This document shows, in pieces, positions 58,415-60,921 of a stretch of 60,921 bases of DNA. The position numbers and the translations under genes were made by a program. The stretch's first letter is position 1. Every line of letters begins with the position of its first letter. The DNA is from PKWO01 sp036384915 (GTDB lineage Bacteria; Pseudomonadota; Gammaproteobacteria; Burkholderiales; Burkholderiaceae_D): contig DASVLJ010000039.1 of the NCBI GenBank assembly GCA_036384915.1, forward strand, positions 1-60,921. Reading direction: 5' to 3'. The notes under the pieces were generated by a model. It searched no databases, was not told the origin of the DNA, and saw only the letters and a program-made list of their open reading frames with translations.

Positions 58415-58983
58415 GGTTGCGATCGATAGCCTGGCAACACGTTTTGCAGCGGATCGGGGATCGGCGCACCCTTCGGGATGTAGTACGTGGTTGTGCCGGG
58501 CAGGTTTGCCACATCTCGGGCTAAGCCGCCTGGGAACGGAATACCCTGTGTTGGGATACCGCCTGCATTGAGAATTTGGTTTGTGCGTACCGCACAGTTA
58601 TCGAGGTAGCCCACACCGTTCTTGTCAGGGTGCTGTTTGATGAAGGCGATCATCGCCGCATCCTGCTCAGGCGTGGTTGGAATGATCGTGACCTGCTGGT
58701 TTCGCTTGCCGTCTTGGTTGTTCAGATAATATGAGGCCGGGCTGCCGAGCGCTGTGTTATTACCGTAACTTGCCATGCCGTAGCCGGTGACGGCGACACC
58801 AACGTGGCCGAAAGGGTTCGGCGGCGTTCCATTGCTAATACCCCCTGTGACCACCATAGCGTCTAGCCCAGTGGGGTCTACATACATAGTGGGGTTGCCA
58901 TCGACATAGGTTGCATTTGCCACACTTAGCAGCCCCATCGACAGCGAAACGCCGACACACAGTTTTCTAATCAAATTTTTCAC
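58408..58983 (-). CDS. Secreted detached Rhs C-terminal domain, candidate effector
   Basis: This 191-residue protein starts at a GTG with an AGGAGAA-type site. A Sec signal (MKNLIRKLCVGVSLSMGLLS...ANA) runs straight into GNPTMYVDPTGLDAM, the hallmark end of an Rhs core. The domain after it has PFGHVGVAVTG (His60) and YLDNCAVRTNQILNAG (Cys130), the permuted His-then-Cys order of some NlpC/LRAT-like amidases. It would act in the periplasm or be exported. Amidase activity is inferred from motif order only. Confidence 0.65.
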   Translation of the reverse strand: MKNLIRKLCVGVSLSMGLLSVANATYVDGNPTMYVDPTGLDAMVVTGGISNGTPPNPFGHVGVAVTGYGMASYGNNTALGSPASYYLNNQDGKRNQQVTIIPTTPEQDAAMIAFIKQHPDKNGVGYLDNCAVRTNQILNAGGIPTQGIPFPGGLARDVANLPGTTTYYIPKGAPIPDPLQNVLPGYRSQPW

Positions 58984-59010
58984 AGCCTCGTTCTCCTGAA
59001 TGTTCTTACC

Positions 59011-60054
59011 TTATTGATCTTTACCAGCCCTGGCACGCCGGATTCTCTCGCGATAGGCTGCTTCCATTGTCGCCGTAGGCGCCTGAAAACCAAGCGCCTT
59101 CGCCTGGTTTCCCCAAAACAACCACCCCTTTTCGAGCTGTTCAAACCGTGGCCGCAGGTTCTCTGGTATGTCGATTGGGGTCGGGTACTTGTCGATGAAC
59201 TGCCTCTGCCGCAAATCCTTGTAGCCTAAGTAGGCATTGAGCATGGAGGTGATGTCTTTGGGATAGTGATCGAGCAACAGCAGTGCCAACTCGATACGTG
59301 CCTCTTCCGCCTCGTTGCTGTGCTGGCTGTCATAGCGATCAAACAGCGATTGGGCGATGACGGCAACAGTTTCTGTTTTAGTCAGCGGCTGCATGTAGAT
59401 ACCGCTCTCGATGGCCTTTTGAGTCAAGGACGGAAATTGCGTTTTCTGCCAATCGTCCTCTGCCCATCCACCTCCGCTCGTTGTTTCCACCCCGAACCAA
59501 AGACCATTATCCGCACGGAACTTCACGTACAGGTGAGCCGGTGCTGTCGTGATCGTGACAGGGATGTTCAGTTTCTGCCCAAGAATGACGAACAGCAGGG
59601 GCATTGAAACGCAGTTTCCCCTATGCGTGGCTAGATACACCGATAGCAATTTTGCCTTCGGATTGCGGTCGTCTTCAAAGTTGTAGAGAAACGGCTTTTT
59701 GCCGCTGAAAGGTGCCGGCCGGTACAGGTAGTCGCGCAAGACCTTGAATTTGACCAGATTGTTGGCACCGAGCGGAAAGGACGCCTTGATTTCCGCAGCA
59801 ATGTCGTCGATCTGCTTGAGTACTGCGGCCTGGTCGGTCTCAGGGTCGATCAGATGGTCGATGGTCAGCTTAGCCCGTGCAAGGTCGATCTTGTCGTCGG
59901 GTGTTTCCAGTAGCGTTCGGACCGCCTGCAGCTGTGAAGAAAAGGCCGGTGTCGCGCCCTCTGCCAGCGCCGGCGACGATGTTGCCGCCAGGAGCGCAGC
60001 CAAAACACAAATTTTGGCTAAGGTTGAGGTAAGGAGCGAGGCAGTTATCTTCAA
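59011..60054 (-). CDS. Exported transglutaminase-like protein (SirB1-like)
   Basis: This 347-residue protein starts at a TTG and has a signal peptide (cleavage near PALA-EG). It has a SirB1/transglutaminase-like domain with RGNCVSMPLLFVILGQ (Cys148), APAHLYVKF (His174) and WFGVETTSGG (Glu190 in the acid position). Such proteins may be peptidases or cross-linking enzymes. It is the first gene of the cargo operon, directly after a promoter that carries a GCGTGTACACG palindrome. Confidence 0.8.
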   Translation of the reverse strand: MKITASLLTSTLAKICVLAALLAATSSPALAEGATPAFSSQLQAVRTLLETPDDKIDLARAKLTIDHLIDPETDQAAVLKQIDDIAAEIKASFPLGANNLVKFKVLRDYLYRPAPFSGKKPFLYNFEDDRNPKAKLLSVYLATHRGNCVSMPLLFVILGQKLNIPVTITTAPAHLYVKFRADNGLWFGVETTSGGGWAEDDWQKTQFPSLTQKAIESGIYMQPLTKTETVAVIAQSLFDRYDSQHSNEAEEARIELALLLLDHYPKDITSMLNAYLGYKDLRQRQFIDKYPTPIDIPENLRPRFEQLEKGWLFWGNQAKALGFQAPTATMEAAYRERIRRARAGKDQ

Positions 60055-60067
60055 AATCGATAAATCC

Positions 60068-60117
60068 GTAGCGTGTACACGTTGCCAATTGTACTATACC
60101 CTTGACACGCCGGACAA
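60068..60117 (-). promoter_or_regulatory. Promoter of the cargo operon with a palindromic operator
   Basis: On the minus strand TTGTCC (60117-60112) and TACAAT (60093-60088) with an 18 bp spacer form a promoter. The palindrome AGCGTGTACACGTT (60070-60083) lies just downstream, over the likely transcription start. The same core is found at 50174 and 55773 in the island. Confidence 0.6.
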
Positions 60118-60209
60118 ATGGCGGTAGGGGCTGGGCGTTTACGTAAGGCGGGCGGGAGCCGTGTGCTTCGCCACATGCTCGTCAGCTGATGGTTTCTTGG
60201 AGTGAAAAC

Positions 60210-60226
60210 GGTACGCATACGGTACA
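60210..60226 (+). repeat. Two GGTAC repeats with 11 bp period near attR
   Basis: GGTACG at 60210 and GGTACA at 60221 repeat the 11 bp period of the three copies near attL. The stretch 60118-60346 holds no gene. It contains AT-rich sequence with TTACG direct repeats (TACGTAATTAC, TTACGCTCAATTACG), which may bind the integrase or an excision factor. Confidence 0.55.
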
Positions 60227-60346
60227 CGCATCAGTTTTGCTTGATTCCGCAAAATTACGCTAAACTACTGATACGTAATTACTTTCGCTTACGCTCAATT
60301 ACGGTAAGTTTCTCTTATTTATCAATAACTTACCGCGTTCTGCGCC

Positions 60347-60394
60347 GACTGTTAATCCGCAGGTCCCTGGTTCGAGTCCAGGTCGGGGAGCCAA
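60347..60394 (+). other. attR of the integrative element
   Basis: This is an exact 48 bp copy of the 3' part of tRNA-Asn (48324-48371), with no tRNA 5' half in front of it. It marks the right end of the 12 kb element. Confidence 0.93.
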
Positions 60395-60404
60395 AGAATA
60401 TGAA

Positions 60405-60436
60405 GGGCTTACGTTTCGGCGTAAGCCCTTTTGTAT
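60405..60436 (+). terminator. Former tRNA-Asn terminator on the chromosomal side
   Basis: GGGCTTACG and CGTAAGCCC arms with a 6 nt loop are followed by a T-rich run. It was probably the terminator of the tRNA before the island inserted. Confidence 0.7.
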
Positions 60437-60593
60437 TTCTGGTTCACAGAAGTCTTCGAACCCATCATATCAACGCTCCCACGCACCGATCAAAAGAATG
60501 ATTTGACCGGATTGTCGCGAATGATATGATCGACGAAACCCTTCCAAGAATTTTTCGCGTCACCGACAGAGATCGCATACAAGGACTGCGGCA

Positions 60594-60791
60594 GATGGGG
60601 CCCCGACAAATCCCAAGATCTACCATATCGTGCATGTAGATCGCTTGGTCTCAATCATGGCGGCCGGGCATTTGTACTGCGACGCAGATTTCACCAGCGG
60701 CCCCCAAGCAGGTACCGGCATTGGAATGCCAAGTATCAAGCATCGCAGACTGCAAAGAACCCTGGTCAGCCACGCCAATTGTAAGCGGTAA
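60594..60791 (+). pseudogene. N-terminal remnant of a DarT-like DNA ADP-ribosyltransferase gene
   Basis: The frame reads NPKIYHIVHVDRLVSIMAAG, HLYCDADF and later GTGIGMPSIKHRRL, the N-terminal signature of DarT (DUF4433), then stops at 60789-60791. No start codon and none of the catalytic C-terminal part remain. A 45-codon minus-strand frame ending at 60490 overlaps it and is not assigned. The sequence 60437-60593 has no other feature. Confidence 0.6.
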
Positions 60792-60809
60792 CTGATCGGC
60801 GTTCTTGCG

Positions 60810-60921
60810 CTATTTGCCGATCAGATGCAATGGCGAGCGCAGCAGATCGGCGGCGAAGCGCTGCTTCCACAGCTTCGGTGTCAGCTCCTGCACGCGCGAT
60901 GCCGGATGCTGGCCGACGCGT
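60810..60921 (-). pseudogene. 3' end of an IS66-family-like transposase gene (partial at window edge)
   Basis: The minus frame from the window edge reads RVGQHPASRVQELTPKLWKQ and ends DLLRSPLHLIGK at a TAG (60812-60810). The HPASRVQELTPKLW phrase resembles the C-terminal tail of IS66 TnpC proteins. Most of the gene is outside the window, so whether it is intact is unknown. Confidence 0.45.

Noticed and set aside
60490..60640. A minus-strand frame of about 45 codons ending NPVKSFF
   Set aside because: It may be a gene tail, but it has no start, overlaps the darT remnant in antisense and matches no family I know.

Overview
The window looks like the chromosome of a betaproteobacterium of the order Burkholderiales, probably Oxalobacteraceae-like. 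The reasons are the moderately high GC, the Burkholderiales-like uvrB and aromatic aminotransferase, and the intergenic palindromic repeats typical of that group. The genus is an inference. Two mobile elements sit about 7 kb apart.

Region 1 (about 1-40,960) is a lambda-like prophage with a podovirus-type morphogenesis block. Its late operon is on the minus strand and runs from right to left: small genes, terminase, two head-associated proteins, portal, scaffold, N4-gp56-like major capsid protein, tail fibre, adaptor, tail protein, second fibre, a set of probable internal virion proteins, two modular cargo enzymes with candidate immunity genes, then lysis genes (membrane coiled-coil protein, HNH-like protein, GH73 endolysin, holin-like protein, lipoprotein, class 3 lipase). 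Terminators sit just upstream of several late cistrons. The last gene of the early operon (36,387-38,972, minus) encodes a Q-antiterminator-like zinc protein, so the late operon probably depends on antitermination. A Cro/YdaS-like regulator and an S24 repressor face each other across three operators spaced 24 bp apart. A fourth identical operator covers a strong promoter at 40,346 that drives two small genes. Morons lie between the late and early operons: an OafA-type acyltransferase, a TPR/SPINDLY glycosyltransferase, and a HipA-like kinase with a DUF3037 partner. No prophage integrase is visible. A 1.3 kb non-coding island (22.0-23.3 kb) inside the head operon holds two inverted structured repeats with covarying stems. 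They flank a plus-strand structured RNA and a 35-residue ORF.

Region 2 (41,044-48,370) is ordinary chromosome: a divergent uracil-DNA glycosylase homologue, a membrane protein, an old-yellow-enzyme reductase divergent from its HxlR regulator, uvrB, an aminotransferase and tRNA-Asn.

Region 3 (48,324-60,394) is a 12 kb integrative element in tRNA-Asn, bounded by a 48 bp direct repeat. It carries a tyrosine integrase, a TrfA-type replication initiator followed by an iteron origin, a minimal trbJ-trbK-trbL set, a non-coding region with two helically phased repeat arrays next to a ribbon-helix-helix/zinc-ribbon gene, HicB-like small proteins, and a minus-strand cargo operon of exported proteins. 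That operon includes a detached Rhs C-terminal domain with its own signal peptide. The features suggest a plasmid-like element that can integrate.

Beyond attR (60,395-60,921) are a terminator, a darT remnant and the 3' end of an IS66-type transposase gene.
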